Of a stretch of 64,000 bases of DNA, positions 8,766-19,334 are shown piece after piece (position 1 is the first letter of the stretch; the number at the start of each line of letters is the position of its first letter). This DNA is from an uncultured Bacteroidota bacterium (GTDB taxonomy: Bacteria > Bacteroidota > Bacteroidia > Flavobacteriales > Flavobacteriaceae). The DNA is taken from NCBI GenBank assembly GCA_913041125.1, contig CAJWHM010000005.1, positions 23,946 to 87,945 of the forward strand. Reading direction: 5' to 3'. Under the pieces are notes generated by a model that had not been told where the DNA came from, made no database searches, and saw nothing but the letters and a program-made list of their open reading frames with translations. A program made the position numbers and the translations under genes.

Positions 8766-11603
8766 ATGAATATAAAAATCATACGTATAATCTCAGTTCT
8801 ATTTTTCTCAATATTAAGAACCTACAGTCAGTATGGTATTACTGGAACCGTGATTGATGGTGATTTTAATGAACCTCTTCCTTTTGCAAATGTCTTAGTA
8901 AAAGAAACTGGTGATGGAGTAACAACTGATTTTGATGGGAAATATACAATTGAATTATCATCAGGAAATTATACTTTGATTTTTTCTTTTGTTGGTTATG
9001 AGACTAAAGAAATTACTAACATTAAGGTTTCTGGAGATAACTACACTATAACTGATATTGTATTAAATTCTGTTGCTCAGGGTTTGGAAGAAGTAGTTGT
9101 AACGGTTGATGCTAGAAGAAATACTGAATCATCAGTGTTAGAAATTCAAAGAAAATCAGCAAGTTTACTTGACGGTATCTCAGCACAGGCATTTAGAAAA
9201 ATTGGCGCTAACGATATTGCGAGTGCTGTTAAAAATGTTCCCGGCGTATCTGTTCAAGGAGGAAAATTTGTTTACGTCAGAGGGCTTGGAGATCGATATT
9301 CTAAATCAATTTTAAATGGTGTTGATATACCAGGATTGGATCCTGACAGAAATACTATACAAATGGATCTTTTTCCAACAAATCTTCTTTCAAATGTTTT
9401 GGTAATTAAATCAGCAAGAGCAGATTTACCAGCTGATTTTACTGGAGGGGTAATCAATATAATTACTAAAGACTTTCCAACTAATGAAGAATTATCTATT
9501 TCAATTGGAACATCATTTAATCCCAATATGCATTTTAGGGAAAACTACCTTACCTACGAAGGGGGACAAACAGACTTTCTAGGATTTGATGACGGGACTA
9601 GAAAGAACAAAATTTTCAACTCATTTCTAGGAAACTTTTTTGATCCTAGATTAAATAATTCGATAACTAGCCTAACCTATGTAAATAAAATTTCAAATCA
9701 ATTTGACCCACAAATGGCTCCAACAGACGATATAAGTGGGATGAATTATAATTTTAATATTTCTTATGGAAATCAAATAAAATTTGAAAATGGTCATTCG
9801 TTTGGTTATTTAGGCTCACTTTCTTACAGAAAAGAACAATCAATTTATGAAAACTCACAGGATAACATTTTCAACTTTAGTCCTGACAGGTCAGAACTAA
9901 ACTTTGAAGAAAATAGACTTCAATTTGGAACTATTGGAGGTGAAAATGTTATAGCTAGTGGTTTATTAGGGATAACATACAAGACAGATAAGTCAAAGTA
10001 TAGAATTAATACTCTTCATATTCAAAATGGTGAAAGTACATCAGGAAGATTTAGACAACTTACAAGATTTTCAGATTTTATTGATTTTAATAAATTTAAT
10101 TTAGAATATAATGAACGTTCAATTACCAATGGAATAATTTCCGGTTTACATAATTTAAATGAATCCAAATTTAAAGTTGAGTGGACTATCTCTGGAACGC
10201 TTGCAAAAGTTCACGACAAAGATGTTCGTAATACAACTTTTCAGGATGAAGAAGGAATTTTTAGCTTTCAAGAAAATACAGAACCTAAAAGGATATGGAG
10301 AACTCTTGATGAATATAATTTAGTTGGTAAAGTAGATCTTTCAAAACGTTTTAAATTTTTAAATGAAGATGCTATTTTAAAATTTGGAGTGTACGGTTCT
10401 AAAAAAGAAAGAGATTTTTCAATTGCACAATATTCAGTAAGTAGTAATTATACATCCGAACGTGACTGGGCAAATTATGGTGGAGATCCAAATCAATTAT
10501 TTAATCCAGTTAATTTAATTTCACCTTCAAATGATAGAGGGACATATATTAATCCTCAAACTACAATTAGACAAGATGCAAATATTTTTAATGCAACTCA
10601 ACAAAATCTTGCAGCATACATATCAAATGAATTTAATTTATCTTCAAAACTAAAGTGTATCATTGGTTTTCGATTTGAAAACTATCAAGTATTTTATACA
10701 GGAGAAAATAGTCAATTAGGACAAATACTCAATGATGAAAGAATCATTAATGAAAATAATTTATTCCCCTCAGCAAATTTTATATATAATTTAAAGGAAG
10801 AGAAAAACTTAAGACTAGCTTATTCATTAACAACTGCCAGACCAAGTTTTAAAGAAGCTTCTATAGCCGAAATTTATGATCCTCTTTCAAACTTATTCTT
10901 TATTGGCAATATTGACATTAAACCCTCTTACATTGATAACTTTGATATTAGATATGAATCTTTTGGTGAAAATGCTCAACTATTTGCCATGAGTCTATTT
11001 TATAAAAAACTAACAGACCCTATTGAAATTGGATTTGTTGCTGCATCCACATCTAATTATAAGCCGTTAAATCTTGAAAATGCAGATGTATATGGATTTG
11101 AAATTGAATTAAGAAAAAAAATGAGTAATTGGATTTCAGGACTTAAAAACTTTAATTTAAATTTTAATGGATCATACATTATATCTGATGAGAAATATAG
11201 TGAAGATGAATTAGCTCTTAGGACTTTAGGTTTGAGAGAGGGTGAAACATTAGGGGATTCGAGACCTTTACAAGGTCAATCTCCTTACCTTGTAAATGCT
11301 GGATTTGACTATAATAATATTGAAAAAGGGTTTCGTGGAGGACTCTATTTTAATGTGCAAGGAAAAACCCTAGAAGTAGTTGGTGATGGATTTTATCCTG
11401 ATGTATACACAATGCCATTTAACAGTTTAAATTTGAATTTAAATAAACAGTTTAAAAATAACACCAGTTTAACATTAAGGGTAAGAAATTTACTTAATGA
11501 TGAAAGAGAAAGTTTATTTGAGGGATATGGAGGGACTACTGAATATTTTAGATATAGAAATATAGGCAGAACCTTTTCTCTAGGCTACTCAATTAAATTT
11601 TAA
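8766..11603 (+). CDS. TonB-dependent outer-membrane receptor with carboxypeptidase-D-like N-terminal domain
   Basis: 945 aa. A signal peptide ends near residue 22 (ILRTYSQ). Residues about 25-113 form the CarboxypepD_reg-like domain (GITGTVIDG, TTDFDGKYTI, FVGYETKEI). The plug follows at about 140-240, including VKNVPGVSVQGG, VYVRGLGDRYS and the closing GGVINIITK. The rest is a 22-strand-type barrel ending in a terminal Phe (SLGYSIKF). It imports a ligand across the outer membrane using TonB energy. A phosphate transporter starts 14 nt downstream and a surface lipoprotein lies upstream, so a phosphate-containing ligand is an inference from context only. No SusD-like gene is present, which argues against a classical polysaccharide locus. 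Confidence 0.92.
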   Translation: MNIKIIRIISVLFFSILRTYSQYGITGTVIDGDFNEPLPFANVLVKETGDGVTTDFDGKYTIELSSGNYTLIFSFVGYETKEITNIKVSGDNYTITDIVLNSVAQGLEEVVVTVDARRNTESSVLEIQRKSASLLDGISAQAFRKIGANDIASAVKNVPGVSVQGGKFVYVRGLGDRYSKSILNGVDIPGLDPDRNTIQMDLFPTNLLSNVLVIKSARADLPADFTGGVINIITKDFPTNEELSISIGTSFNPNMHFRENYLTYEGGQTDFLGFDDGTRKNKIFNSFLGNFFDPRLNNSITSLTYVNKISNQFDPQMAPTDDISGMNYNFNISYGNQIKFENGHSFGYLGSLSYRKEQSIYENSQDNIFNFSPDRSELNFEENRLQFGTIGGENVIASGLLGITYKTDKSKYRINTLHIQNGESTSGRFRQLTRFSDFIDFNKFNLEYNERSITNGIISGLHNLNESKFKVEWTISGTLAKVHDKDVRNTTFQDEEGIFSFQENTEPKRIWRTLDEYNLVGKVDLSKRFKFLNEDAILKFGVYGSKKERDFSIAQYSVSSNYTSERDWANYGGDPNQLFNPVNLISPSNDRGTYINPQTTIRQDANIFNATQQNLAAYISNEFNLSSKLKCIIGFRFENYQVFYTGENSQLGQILNDERIINENNLFPSANFIYNLKEEKNLRLAYSLTTARPSFKEASIAEIYDPLSNLFFIGNIDIKPSYIDNFDIRYESFGENAQLFAMSLFYKKLTDPIEIGFVAASTSNYKPLNLENADVYGFEIELRKKMSNWISGLKNFNLNFNGSYIISDEKYSEDELALRTLGLREGETLGDSRPLQGQSPYLVNAGFDYNNIEKGFRGGLYFNVQGKTLEVVGDGFYPDVYTMPFNSLNLNLNKQFKNNTSLTLRVRNLLNDERESLFEGYGGTTEYFRYRNIGRTFSLGYSIKF

Positions 11604-11617
11604 TATCTTCAATTTTA

Positions 11618-13876
11618 ATGGACAACGCTTACTTATTTATAGTAGTTTTACTATGCTTATTGGCAATCGGTGACTTGATTGTTGGTGTAAGTAACGATGC
11701 TGTTAATTTCCTAAGTTCTGCTATTGGCTCAAAAGTATTCTCCTTTAGAAATATTATGATTTTTGCGAGTTTAGGTATATTATTTGGGGCCATGTCTTCA
11801 AGTGGAATGATGGAAGTGGCAAGAAAAGGAATTTTCAATCCTGCGGCTTTTTACTTTGATGAAATCATATACATTTTTATGGCAGTTATGATGACCGATA
11901 TTTTGTTATTGGATTTTTTCAATACAATTGGTCTTCCAACATCTACAACTGTTTCAATAGTATTTGAATTATTGGGAGCTGCAGTTGTTATGGCAATTAT
12001 TAAAATTTTCGAGTCTGATCAATTACTTTCTGATTTATCATCTTACATAAATACAGAAAAGGCAACTCAAATAATTTTAGGTATTTTACTTTCTGTATTT
12101 GTTGCATTTACTATTGGAGCACTAGTTCAATGGATTTCTAGGGTAATTTATACTTTTGAATTTGAAAAAAAGTCTCACTTCTTAAATAGCTTTTTTGGTG
12201 GATTATCGCTTACTGTTATCTTCAACTTTATTCTTGTCAAGGGTATTAAAGGTTCTCCCTACTCCAAAATGGAACTTTATATTTTGGATTACCAAACTAT
12301 AAATAGTTTTGTTGAAAATAATTTATTTATTGTTCAATTTTCAAGTTTTATTTTTTGGTTTGTTTTTTCAATTTTAATTATAAAGTTATTAAGATGGGAT
12401 ATATATAAAGTTATAATAGGTGTGGGTACTTTTGCTTTGGCTCTTGCTTTTGCAGGTAATGATTTAGTCAATTTTATTGGTGTGCCTATTGCTGCATACC
12501 AATCTTATGAAGCTTGGGTAGTTTCTGGAACTCCTGCACAAAGTTATAGTATGGTTCAATTAAGTCAAGCAGTGGCTACTCCAACCCTTTTTCTTTTTCT
12601 CTCAGGGGTAATTATGATCTTAACATTATGGTTTTCTTCAAAAGCTAAAAAAGTAGTTAAAACATCACTTGACTTATCAAATCAAAATAATACAAGAGAA
12701 CGTTTCAAACCAAATTTTATATCAAGAGCAATAGTTCGTTTTTTTACTAGTTTTAATAGTCAGATTGTAAAATTTATCCCTCAAAAATCAATTTTAGCTT
12801 TAAATAGGTCTTTTACTCCAATAAAACTAAATAATAATCAAAACCTTCCTGAATTTGATAAACTTAGAGCAAGCATTAACTTAGTTGTAGCTGCTGTATT
12901 AATTTCTTTGGCAACATCTTTAAAGCTTCCTTTATCAACTACTTATGTAACATTTATGGTTGCGATGGGGACATCATTAGCTGACAGAGCTTGGAGTTCA
13001 GATAGTGCAGTATATAGAGTCTCAGGAGTTATAAATGTTATTGGTGGGTGGTTTTTAACTGCTATTAGCGCATTTGCTGTAGGTGGAATTATTGTATATC
13101 TAATAAATTTAGGGGGTGTTCAAGTGGTAGCTGTTATAATCTTTATCATTTTATTAATAATCGGAAAAAACTATATAAATCATAAAAAAGAAAACAAATT
13201 AAGTCTAGAAGAAGATAAAGCTCTTATTATTGAAAGTAATTCTTATAAAGACGTGATTGATGAAACTGGCTCCACAATAGAGCTAGTCCTTAAAAAAAGC
13301 ATTAAAATATATCATATACTTATAGAAGGGTTATCTAAAAATGATGATGAGCCACTAAAAAAAGCAAAAAAGAATACTAAGAAACTTAATGATGACATTG
13401 AAGATCTAAGAAATAGCTTGTTTTACTTTATTAGAAATTTGGAGGATAAATCAGTTTCAGCAAGTACTTTTTATATTACTCTTTTAGGTCATTTACATGA
13501 TCTCTCAGAAGATTTGATTTACTTAAGTAAAATTAGTTACGATCATGCAGCAAATAACCACAGAAAACTTACGTTTGTTCAGTTAAAAGAGTTGTTGCTT
13601 ATAGAAGAAAATATAATTAGAATTTTCAAAAATAATAAAGGAGCTTTTAATTCAAATAAAGCTTTGAATGAGTTTGAAGAAATTCTAATAGTTAAAAATG
13701 ACGCTATTGAGGTTATTGATTCGAAAATTAATACTCAAATTGAGAGAACTAGACAAGAGGAGATAAGTCCGAAAAATACTACCCTGTATTTTAATTTTCT
13801 AATTAGAACTAAAGATTTGATTACTCACAAATTTGAACTAGTAGAAAAATATTATAGTGTAGTTAGAAAATTATAA
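11618..13876 (+). CDS. PiT-family inorganic phosphate transporter with C-terminal PhoU-like domain
   Basis: 752 aa. Residues 1 to about 520 are a polytopic PiT (PF01384) domain with the duplicated signature: VSNDAVNF near residue 25 and AGNDLVNF near 286, plus LPTSTTVS and LPLSTTYVT, the paired half-site motifs. Residues about 530-752 are hydrophilic and helical and resemble PhoU/DUF47, as in other Bacteroidota PiT proteins of about 750 aa. It moves phosphate across the inner membrane, driven by H+ or Na+. The 14-nt gap to the upstream TonB receptor implies one transcript. The 3' end is 3 nt from the convergent MORN-type gene. Confidence 0.88.
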   Translation: MDNAYLFIVVLLCLLAIGDLIVGVSNDAVNFLSSAIGSKVFSFRNIMIFASLGILFGAMSSSGMMEVARKGIFNPAAFYFDEIIYIFMAVMMTDILLLDFFNTIGLPTSTTVSIVFELLGAAVVMAIIKIFESDQLLSDLSSYINTEKATQIILGILLSVFVAFTIGALVQWISRVIYTFEFEKKSHFLNSFFGGLSLTVIFNFILVKGIKGSPYSKMELYILDYQTINSFVENNLFIVQFSSFIFWFVFSILIIKLLRWDIYKVIIGVGTFALALAFAGNDLVNFIGVPIAAYQSYEAWVVSGTPAQSYSMVQLSQAVATPTLFLFLSGVIMILTLWFSSKAKKVVKTSLDLSNQNNTRERFKPNFISRAIVRFFTSFNSQIVKFIPQKSILALNRSFTPIKLNNNQNLPEFDKLRASINLVVAAVLISLATSLKLPLSTTYVTFMVAMGTSLADRAWSSDSAVYRVSGVINVIGGWFLTAISAFAVGGIIVYLINLGGVQVVAVIIFIILLIIGKNYINHKKENKLSLEEDKALIIESNSYKDVIDETGSTIELVLKKSIKIYHILIEGLSKNDDEPLKKAKKNTKKLNDDIEDLRNSLFYFIRNLEDKSVSASTFYITLLGHLHDLSEDLIYLSKISYDHAANNHRKLTFVQLKELLLIEENIIRIFKNNKGAFNSNKALNEFEEILIVKNDAIEVIDSKINTQIERTRQEEISPKNTTLYFNFLIRTKDLITHKFELVEKYYSVVRKL

Positions 13877-13879
13877 AAG

Positions 13880-14239
13880 TTAGTCATCTTTAGATGCAAT
13901 TAATTTTGCATCACCCCACTTAATGGCGCTTTGGACTTCATTATTCTTATAGTCAACTTCTAATAATTGTCCATTATTCCAAAAAAACCAACGATCAACT
14001 TTGTTTCCCTTAAAAAAAACACCTTTGGATTTTTTTGCCCCATTGATATCAAAACTTTGCCATACTCCATGGTTTTTACCATCAAGTAAAAAACCTGTTT
14101 GAGCAAGTTGCCCATTTTCGTAATACTCTGAAAATTTTATTAATTCTCCCTCTTGGATGTAAGTTTTCCTTAACCCATTTTCCTGAGCTATTATAGTCCC
14201 AAATCCTAACAAAAAGAAAAAAAGTAAGCTTTTCATCAT
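13880..14239 (-). CDS. Small exported MORN-repeat / YwqK-like protein
   Basis: About 119 aa from the ATG at 14239 (another ATG follows directly at 14236). Upstream in-frame codons would precede a normal signal peptide, MKSLLFFFLLGFGTIIAQ, so the internal start is preferred. The mature part holds MORN-like repeats of the YwqK type: YYENGQLAQTG, GKNHGVWQSF and FFKGNKVDRWFFWNNGQLLE. Databases call this family 'YwqK antitoxin', but no toxin gene is next to it. Its function is unknown; repeats of this kind form beta hairpins and may bind envelope components. A TAnnTTTG box lies 24 nt upstream. Confidence 0.75.
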   Translation of the reverse strand: MMKSLLFFFLLGFGTIIAQENGLRKTYIQEGELIKFSEYYENGQLAQTGFLLDGKNHGVWQSFDINGAKKSKGVFFKGNKVDRWFFWNNGQLLEVDYKNNEVQSAIKWGDAKLIASKDD

Positions 14240-14262
14240 TATAGTTTTTTGATTACTTAACA

Positions 14263-14270
14263 CAAAGTTA
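14263..14270 (-). promoter_or_regulatory. Possible -7 promoter element of the MORN-type gene
   Basis: On the minus strand TAACTTTG matches TAnnTTTG, 24 nt upstream of the ATG at 14239. No clear -33 TTG is visible at 19-20 nt spacing. Confidence 0.35.
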
Positions 14271-14352
14271 ATAATAAAAATATAATTATGTAACATTTGG
14301 TTAACATTAAATTAACATAAGAATATAATATGCTGATTTACAGATAAATAAA

Positions 14353-14372
14353 AAAGCCCTGAAAAGGGCTTT
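14353..14372 (-). terminator. Intrinsic terminator of the nrdBA operon
   Basis: On the minus strand AAAGCCCT-TTTC-AGGGCTTT forms an 8-bp stem with a tetraloop. It is followed by more T (TTTTATTT), 24 nt past the nrdA stop. This is a standard rho-independent terminator. Confidence 0.8.
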
Positions 14373-14396
14373 ATAGTTTAGATATGGAATAATAAT

Positions 14397-16835
14397 TTAG
14401 GAACCACACATAAGACAGTCATCATCTTCACTATCCTTTGCTTGTGAAAGCATTTGTTTTAATTCCTGAGGAGAAAGCGGTTCTACAGGAATAGGCGTTG
14501 ATTCATTTTTTGACTGAGTGGTCTTACTATTTGTGGCAACCTCTACTTTTGATGTATTTTCTTTCGACTTATTATCAAGAGTAAATTTGATTGCGTCAAC
14601 TGCTGATTTTGTTCTTAAATAATACATTCCTGTCTTAAGTCCAGACTTCCATCCGTAGAAATGCATCGAAGTAAGCTTTGCCATAGTAGCTCCTTCCATA
14701 AATAGATTTAAGGATTGTGATTGATCAATAAAATAACCTCTGTGACGTGACATGTCTATAATATCTTTCATACTCATCTCCCAAACAGTTCTGTACAACT
14801 CTTTTATATTTTCAGGGATGGTTTCTATATTTTGAATGGATCCATTATTCCTCATCAGTTCTTGCTTCATCTCTTCATTCCAAAGTCCTAATTGTACAAG
14901 ATCTTCTAACAGATGCTTATTAACAACAATAAATTCTCCTGATAATACTCTTCGAGTATAAATGTTTGAAGTATAAGGTTCAAAACATTCATTATTACCG
15001 AGAATTTGCGATGTACTTGCTGTTGGCATTGGTGCTACAAGTAAAGAATTTCTTACACCATGTTTTTTTACTTTTTTTCTTAATCCTGACCAATCCCATC
15101 TTCCACTTAGGTCCTCATCTTTAATTCCCCAAAGATTGTGCTGAAACTCACCTTTTGATATTGGAGAACCCTTATATGTTTGGTAAACTCCGTCTTTTTT
15201 GGCTTCTTGAACCGATGCGGTAACTGCAGCAAAATAGAGAGTTTCAAAAATTTCTTGATTTAGTTCTTTTGCTTTATCAGATGTAAAAGGTAACCTAAGC
15301 ATAATGAATGTGTCTGCTAAACCTTGAACACCAAGGCCTACTGGACGATGTCTGAAATTTGAGTTCTCAGCCTCTTTAACAGGATAAAAATTTCTGTCAA
15401 TCACTCGGTTTAAATTCTTTGTCACGCGAACTGTGACATCGAAAAGAGATTTGTGATCAAAGTTTCCATCCTTAACAAACATTGGTAGTGCTATAGAGGC
15501 TAAATTACATACAGCTACTTCATCAGATGATGTATACTCAAGAATTTCCGTACATAAATTTGATGATCTGATAGTTCCTAAATTTTTTTGATTTGACTTA
15601 CGGTTTGCCGAATCTTTGTAAAGCATATACGGTGTGCCAGTCTCAATTTGAGATTCTAAGATTTTCTCCCAGAGTTCTCGGGCTTTTATGGTTTTTCTTC
15701 CTCGGCCCTCTGATTCGTATTTTTGATATAATTCATCGAACTCATCACCGTGTAAATTATATAAGTCTGGACACTCGTTTGGACACATTAATGTCCAATT
15801 AGAATCTTCCTCTACTCTTTTCATAAATAAATCAGGAGTCCACATAGCATAAAATAAATCTCGTGCCCTCATTTCTTCTTTTCCGTGATTTTTTTTAAGC
15901 TCTAAAAAATCAAATATATCAGCATGCCAAGGCTCAACATAAATAGCAAAAGAGCCTTTTCTTTTTCCACCACCCTGATCGACATATCGTGCCGTGTCAT
16001 TGAATACTCTAAGCATAGGGACTATTCCATTAGATGTACCATTAGTCCCAGCAATATAAGATCCTGTCGCTCTTACATTATGAATTGATAGACCAATGCC
16101 TCCTGCAGATTGAGAAATCTTAGCAGTTTGTTTAAGGGTGTCATAAATTCCATCAATGCTGTCTTCTTTCATAGTTAGAAGAAAACAAGAAGACATCTGT
16201 GGCTTGGGAGTTCCTGAGTTAAATAAAGTAGGTGTTGCGTGAGTAAAATAACGTTTGGACATTAATTCATAAGTCTCCAATGCAGATTCAATATCATCTA
16301 AGTGAATTCCTATAGAAACTCTCATTAGCATGTGTTGTGGTCTTTCAACTATTTTACCATTTAACTTCAACAAATAAGAACGCTCTAATGTTTTGAATCC
16401 AAAAAAATCATAACCAAAGTCACGATTGTAGATAATACTGGAATCTAATTTATCTGCATTTTTTTTAATTATTTTATATACTTCATCTGAAAGTAAAGGT
16501 GCTTTTTTTCCTGTTCTAGGGTTTATGTAGTTATATAAATCCTCCATTGTTTCTGAAAAGGATTTTTTAGTGTTTTTGTGTAAATTGGAAACTGATATAC
16601 GTGCAGCTAATTTGGCATAATCAGGATGTGTAGTAGTCATAGTAGCAGCAATTTCTGCAGCTAAGTTATCTAGCTCAGAAGTTGTTACGCCATCATAAAG
16701 TCCCTCAATCACACGCATCGCTACTCTTACTGGGTCTACAAGTGGGTTTAGACCATAATTAAGTTTACGAATTCTCGCTGTAATTTTATCAAACATGATG
16801 GGCTCCTTTCTGCCATCTCTTTTTACTACAAACAT
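14397..16835 (-). CDS. nrdA: Class Ia ribonucleoside-diphosphate reductase, alpha (large) subunit
   Basis: 812 aa. The ATP-cone domain is at residues 1 to about 95 ([12 protein letters not shown]). Active-site cysteines occur at almost the numbering of human RRM1: C217 (SSCFLL), C428 (NLCTEI, the thiyl radical site) and C443 (VCNLAS). The tail ends CLMCGS, the redox-shuttle pair, identical to the eukaryotic RRM1 ending. It reduces NDPs to dNDPs in the cytoplasm together with NrdB, which is encoded 73 nt upstream. The N-terminal cone predicts dATP/ATP control of overall activity. It is followed by an intrinsic terminator. Confidence 0.97.
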   Translation of the reverse strand: MFVVKRDGRKEPIMFDKITARIRKLNYGLNPLVDPVRVAMRVIEGLYDGVTTSELDNLAAEIAATMTTTHPDYAKLAARISVSNLHKNTKKSFSETMEDLYNYINPRTGKKAPLLSDEVYKIIKKNADKLDSSIIYNRDFGYDFFGFKTLERSYLLKLNGKIVERPQHMLMRVSIGIHLDDIESALETYELMSKRYFTHATPTLFNSGTPKPQMSSCFLLTMKEDSIDGIYDTLKQTAKISQSAGGIGLSIHNVRATGSYIAGTNGTSNGIVPMLRVFNDTARYVDQGGGKRKGSFAIYVEPWHADIFDFLELKKNHGKEEMRARDLFYAMWTPDLFMKRVEEDSNWTLMCPNECPDLYNLHGDEFDELYQKYESEGRGRKTIKARELWEKILESQIETGTPYMLYKDSANRKSNQKNLGTIRSSNLCTEILEYTSSDEVAVCNLASIALPMFVKDGNFDHKSLFDVTVRVTKNLNRVIDRNFYPVKEAENSNFRHRPVGLGVQGLADTFIMLRLPFTSDKAKELNQEIFETLYFAAVTASVQEAKKDGVYQTYKGSPISKGEFQHNLWGIKDEDLSGRWDWSGLRKKVKKHGVRNSLLVAPMPTASTSQILGNNECFEPYTSNIYTRRVLSGEFIVVNKHLLEDLVQLGLWNEEMKQELMRNNGSIQNIETIPENIKELYRTVWEMSMKDIIDMSRHRGYFIDQSQSLNLFMEGATMAKLTSMHFYGWKSGLKTGMYYLRTKSAVDAIKFTLDNKSKENTSKVEVATNSKTTQSKNESTPIPVEPLSPQELKQMLSQAKDSEDDDCLMCGS

Positions 16836-16908
16836 ACTTTATTCTTTAAGGTTTCGATTTTTATAATTTATGGTTAATAAACATTGATATTAGTAAACGG
16901 ATTTTTAC

Positions 16909-17886
16909 CTAAAAATCCGCATCAAAACTAATCTTCTCGTCTTTCTTTTCGTTATTTAAAACACCTGCTTTTTGATACTCACCAACTCTCTTCTCAAAGA
17001 AATTTGTCTTTCCCTGAAGGGAAATCATATCCATAAAATCGAAAGGGTTACTAACGTTGAATTCTTTTTCTAATCCCAATTCTACTAAAAGCCTATCGGT
17101 AACAAATTCAAGATATTGAGTCATTAATTTAGCATTCATGCCAATTAGACTAATCGGAAGGGATTCAGTAATAAATTCACGTTCAATATTAAGTGCATCT
17201 AGGAGTATTTCTTTTATTCTTTTAGGAGGTACTTTATTAACTAAATGATTATTATGAAGGTGTACAGCGAAATCACAATGGACCCCCTCATCTCTTGAAA
17301 TTAATTCATTTGAAAAAGTTAGGCCCGGCATCAAACCCCGCTTTTTTAACCAAAAAATTGAACAAAAGGCCCCTGAGAAAAATATACCCTCAACCGCTGC
17401 AAAGGCAATTAATCGTTCAGCAAATGAATCAGACTCAATCCATCTTAAAGCCCAGTCTGCCTTCTTTTTTATTGCTGGAAATACCTCGATTGCCTTAAAC
17501 AATTTATCTTTTTCTGTATCATCTTTAACATAGGTGTCAATAAGAAGCGAATATGTTTCTGAATGTATGTTTTCCATCATAATTTGAAAACCATAAAAAA
17601 ACTTAGCTTCAGAATACTGAACTTCGTTAACGAAGTTTTCAGCTAAATTTTCATTCACAATTCCATCCGATGCCGCAAAAAAAGCAAGAATATGTTTTAT
17701 AAAATATTTTTCATCATCATTAAGCTTTGAATTCCAATCAGTGAGATCTTGATGTAAATCAATCTCCTCGGCAGTCCAAAAACTAGCCTCCATTTTTTTA
17801 TACCATTCCCAAATATCATGATGTTGTATTGGAAAAATAACAAATCGGTTTTCATTTTCTTGGAGAATAGGTTCTATAGCTGCCAT
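16909..17886 (-). CDS. nrdB: Class Ia ribonucleotide reductase, beta (radical) subunit
   Basis: 325 aa. The radical tyrosine is Y98 (KFFYGFQ). Di-iron ligands seen include D74 (ASDGIVNEN), E105 and H108 (MMENIHSE), E in AAVEGIFF, and E/H in [10 protein letters not shown]. The C-terminal peptide ISFDADF is the conserved tail that docks on the alpha subunit. Sequence and tail are of the eukaryote-like class Ia type. It precedes nrdA by 73 nt in one operon. The 224-nt gap upstream, towards DUF3109, should hold the promoter, but no TAnnTTTG box is obvious there; one TTTTCCACA (17971-17979) resembles a DnaA box. Confidence 0.97.
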   Translation of the reverse strand: MAAIEPILQENENRFVIFPIQHHDIWEWYKKMEASFWTAEEIDLHQDLTDWNSKLNDDEKYFIKHILAFFAASDGIVNENLAENFVNEVQYSEAKFFYGFQIMMENIHSETYSLLIDTYVKDDTEKDKLFKAIEVFPAIKKKADWALRWIESDSFAERLIAFAAVEGIFFSGAFCSIFWLKKRGLMPGLTFSNELISRDEGVHCDFAVHLHNNHLVNKVPPKRIKEILLDALNIEREFITESLPISLIGMNAKLMTQYLEFVTDRLLVELGLEKEFNVSNPFDFMDMISLQGKTNFFEKRVGEYQKAGVLNNEKKDEKISFDADF

Positions 17887-18110
17887 CTACATTTTAATTT
17901 TATTGGTTAAATTATTCTGATTTTTACTCTAACAAAGATTCTAAATTGTAATCAAAATTGAAAGAGCAACTTTTCCACAATGGAGCTTAGTTTTTAACAA
18001 AAAAAATAAAAAGGGCTTTTTTTGTAGAAAAAAATAATTTTTTAACTATATGATTTTCAATTAATTAAAAAATTACATCTCTGTAAACCCTTAAAAACAT
18101 TACAAATATT

Positions 18111-18677
18111 CTAAAAAGTGTTTTTTGAAATTCTTTCTAAGGAATTAAACCAACTAATTCCAAATTTTCTAATTAGAGCTTTTTTTACAAATTTATATAC
18201 AGGAATTTTTAATGATTTACCCAATTTACATGCATCAGAACAAATTGACCAACTATGATAGTTTATTGCAGTAATTTGATCATACTCGTTAATTCTTACA
18301 GGATATAAATGACATGAAATAGGTTTCTGAAAATCAATAACACCTTTATTGTATGCTTTTTCAATTCCACATGATGCAATGCCGTCTTTCGAAAAAACCG
18401 TAAATGCACATTCTTTCCGATTAATCAATGGCGTTTCAAGTTCATCGTTATATCCCTTTACAAAAACACCTTGTTTTTCAATGGCCTCTATACCTTTTTT
18501 ACTAAGAAATGGTTTAATTTTTTTAAAATTCTTTTTTAAATATTTGATTTCATTTTTTTCAAGTGGAGCTCCAGCTTCTCCCGATACACAACACTCACCT
18601 TTACACTTGGATATATTGCAAACAAACTCTTCAGCTAATAAGTCATCTGAAATGATTGTATCACCAATTGAAATCAT
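18111..18677 (-). CDS. DUF3109 family cysteine-rich protein (probable Fe-S or metal-binding)
   Basis: 188 aa. A YkgJ/UPF0153-like cysteine pattern starts with CNISKCKGECC (residues 19-29), then KECAFTV, SCGIEKAY, CHLYPVRI and ICSDACKLG. The motif C-x2-Y-P-x-R near CHLYPV is typical of CxxCxxxCC proteins thought to bind an iron-sulfur cluster or zinc. DUF3109 is widespread in Bacteroidota and has no assigned function. It is divergent from marC, with a 74-nt gap to the marC start chosen here. Confidence 0.8.
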   Translation of the reverse strand: MISIGDTIISDDLLAEEFVCNISKCKGECCVSGEAGAPLEKNEIKYLKKNFKKIKPFLSKKGIEAIEKQGVFVKGYNDELETPLINRKECAFTVFSKDGIASCGIEKAYNKGVIDFQKPISCHLYPVRINEYDQITAINYHSWSICSDACKLGKSLKIPVYKFVKKALIRKFGISWFNSLERISKNTF

Positions 18678-18728
18678 CTTTTTTTAAAAAAATTAATTAT
18701 TAAAAATGTGTTTTTAATATAATGAATT

Positions 18729-18736
18729 TAGATTTG
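18729..18736 (+). promoter_or_regulatory. Possible -7 element of marC (decides the start codon)
   Basis: TAGATTTG matches TAnnTTTG. It lies inside the first codons of the longest marC reading frame (ATG at 18722) and 15 nt before the second ATG at 18752. If real, translation must start at 18752. No perfect -33 TTG is seen. Confidence 0.35.
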
Positions 18737-18751
18737 CAAATATTTATAATT

Positions 18752-19321
18752 ATGATAATTATTAAAGAAATTTTTACAGCTAGTATAATATTATTTGCAG
18801 TTATTGACATCATTGGAAATATACCGTTAATCATATCTTTAAGAGAAAAAGTTGGTCATATTCAATCTGAAAAGGCATCCCTTACAGCTGCAATTATTAT
18901 GATTGGGTTTTTGTTTATTGGTGAAGAAATTCTTAAGCTTATTGGAATTGATATTAACTCATTTGCTGTAGCAGGTTCTTTTGTGATTTTTTTTTTAGCA
19001 TTAGAGATGATATTAGGCATTACTATTTACAGAGATGAAGCTCCTGAAACTGCCTCAATTGTTCCTCTTGCATTTCCAATGATAGCTGGAGCTGGAACAA
19101 TGACATCTCTTTTATCCTTACGTGCTGAATACCATGTTATAAATATTATCTTAGCGATAATAATTAACATTGTTTTTGTTTACATTATATTGAAATCTTC
19201 AAAGCATATTGGAAACTGGTTAGGTAAATCTGGAATAAATATAATTAGAAAGGTATTTGGAATAGTTTTGCTTGCTATTGCAGTGAAGTTATTCACTTCA
19301 AACATTGGTAAACTATTGTAA
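18752..19321 (+). CDS. MarC family integral membrane protein
   Basis: 189 aa from the ATG at 18752; an ATG at 18722 would add 10 residues but overlaps a likely promoter box. Six hydrophobic segments are visible. Family stretches include IKEIFTASIILFAVIDIIGNIPLI at the start, REKVGHIQSEKAS in the first loop, and PLAFPMIAGAGTMTSLL in the fourth helix. MarC/UPF0056 proteins are inner-membrane proteins of uncertain function, once linked to antibiotic resistance in error. The small membrane protein gene downstream (13-nt gap) is probably cotranscribed. Confidence 0.88.
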   Translation: MIIIKEIFTASIILFAVIDIIGNIPLIISLREKVGHIQSEKASLTAAIIMIGFLFIGEEILKLIGIDINSFAVAGSFVIFFLALEMILGITIYRDEAPETASIVPLAFPMIAGAGTMTSLLSLRAEYHVINIILAIIINIVFVYIILKSSKHIGNWLGKSGINIIRKVFGIVLLAIAVKLFTSNIGKLL

Positions 19322-19334
19322 AAAAAATCAAAAC

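Noticed and set aside
17971..17979. TTTTCCACA resembling a DnaA box upstream of nrdB
   Set aside because: A single 9-mer in an AT-rich gap; chance is likely and no cluster or origin features are present.
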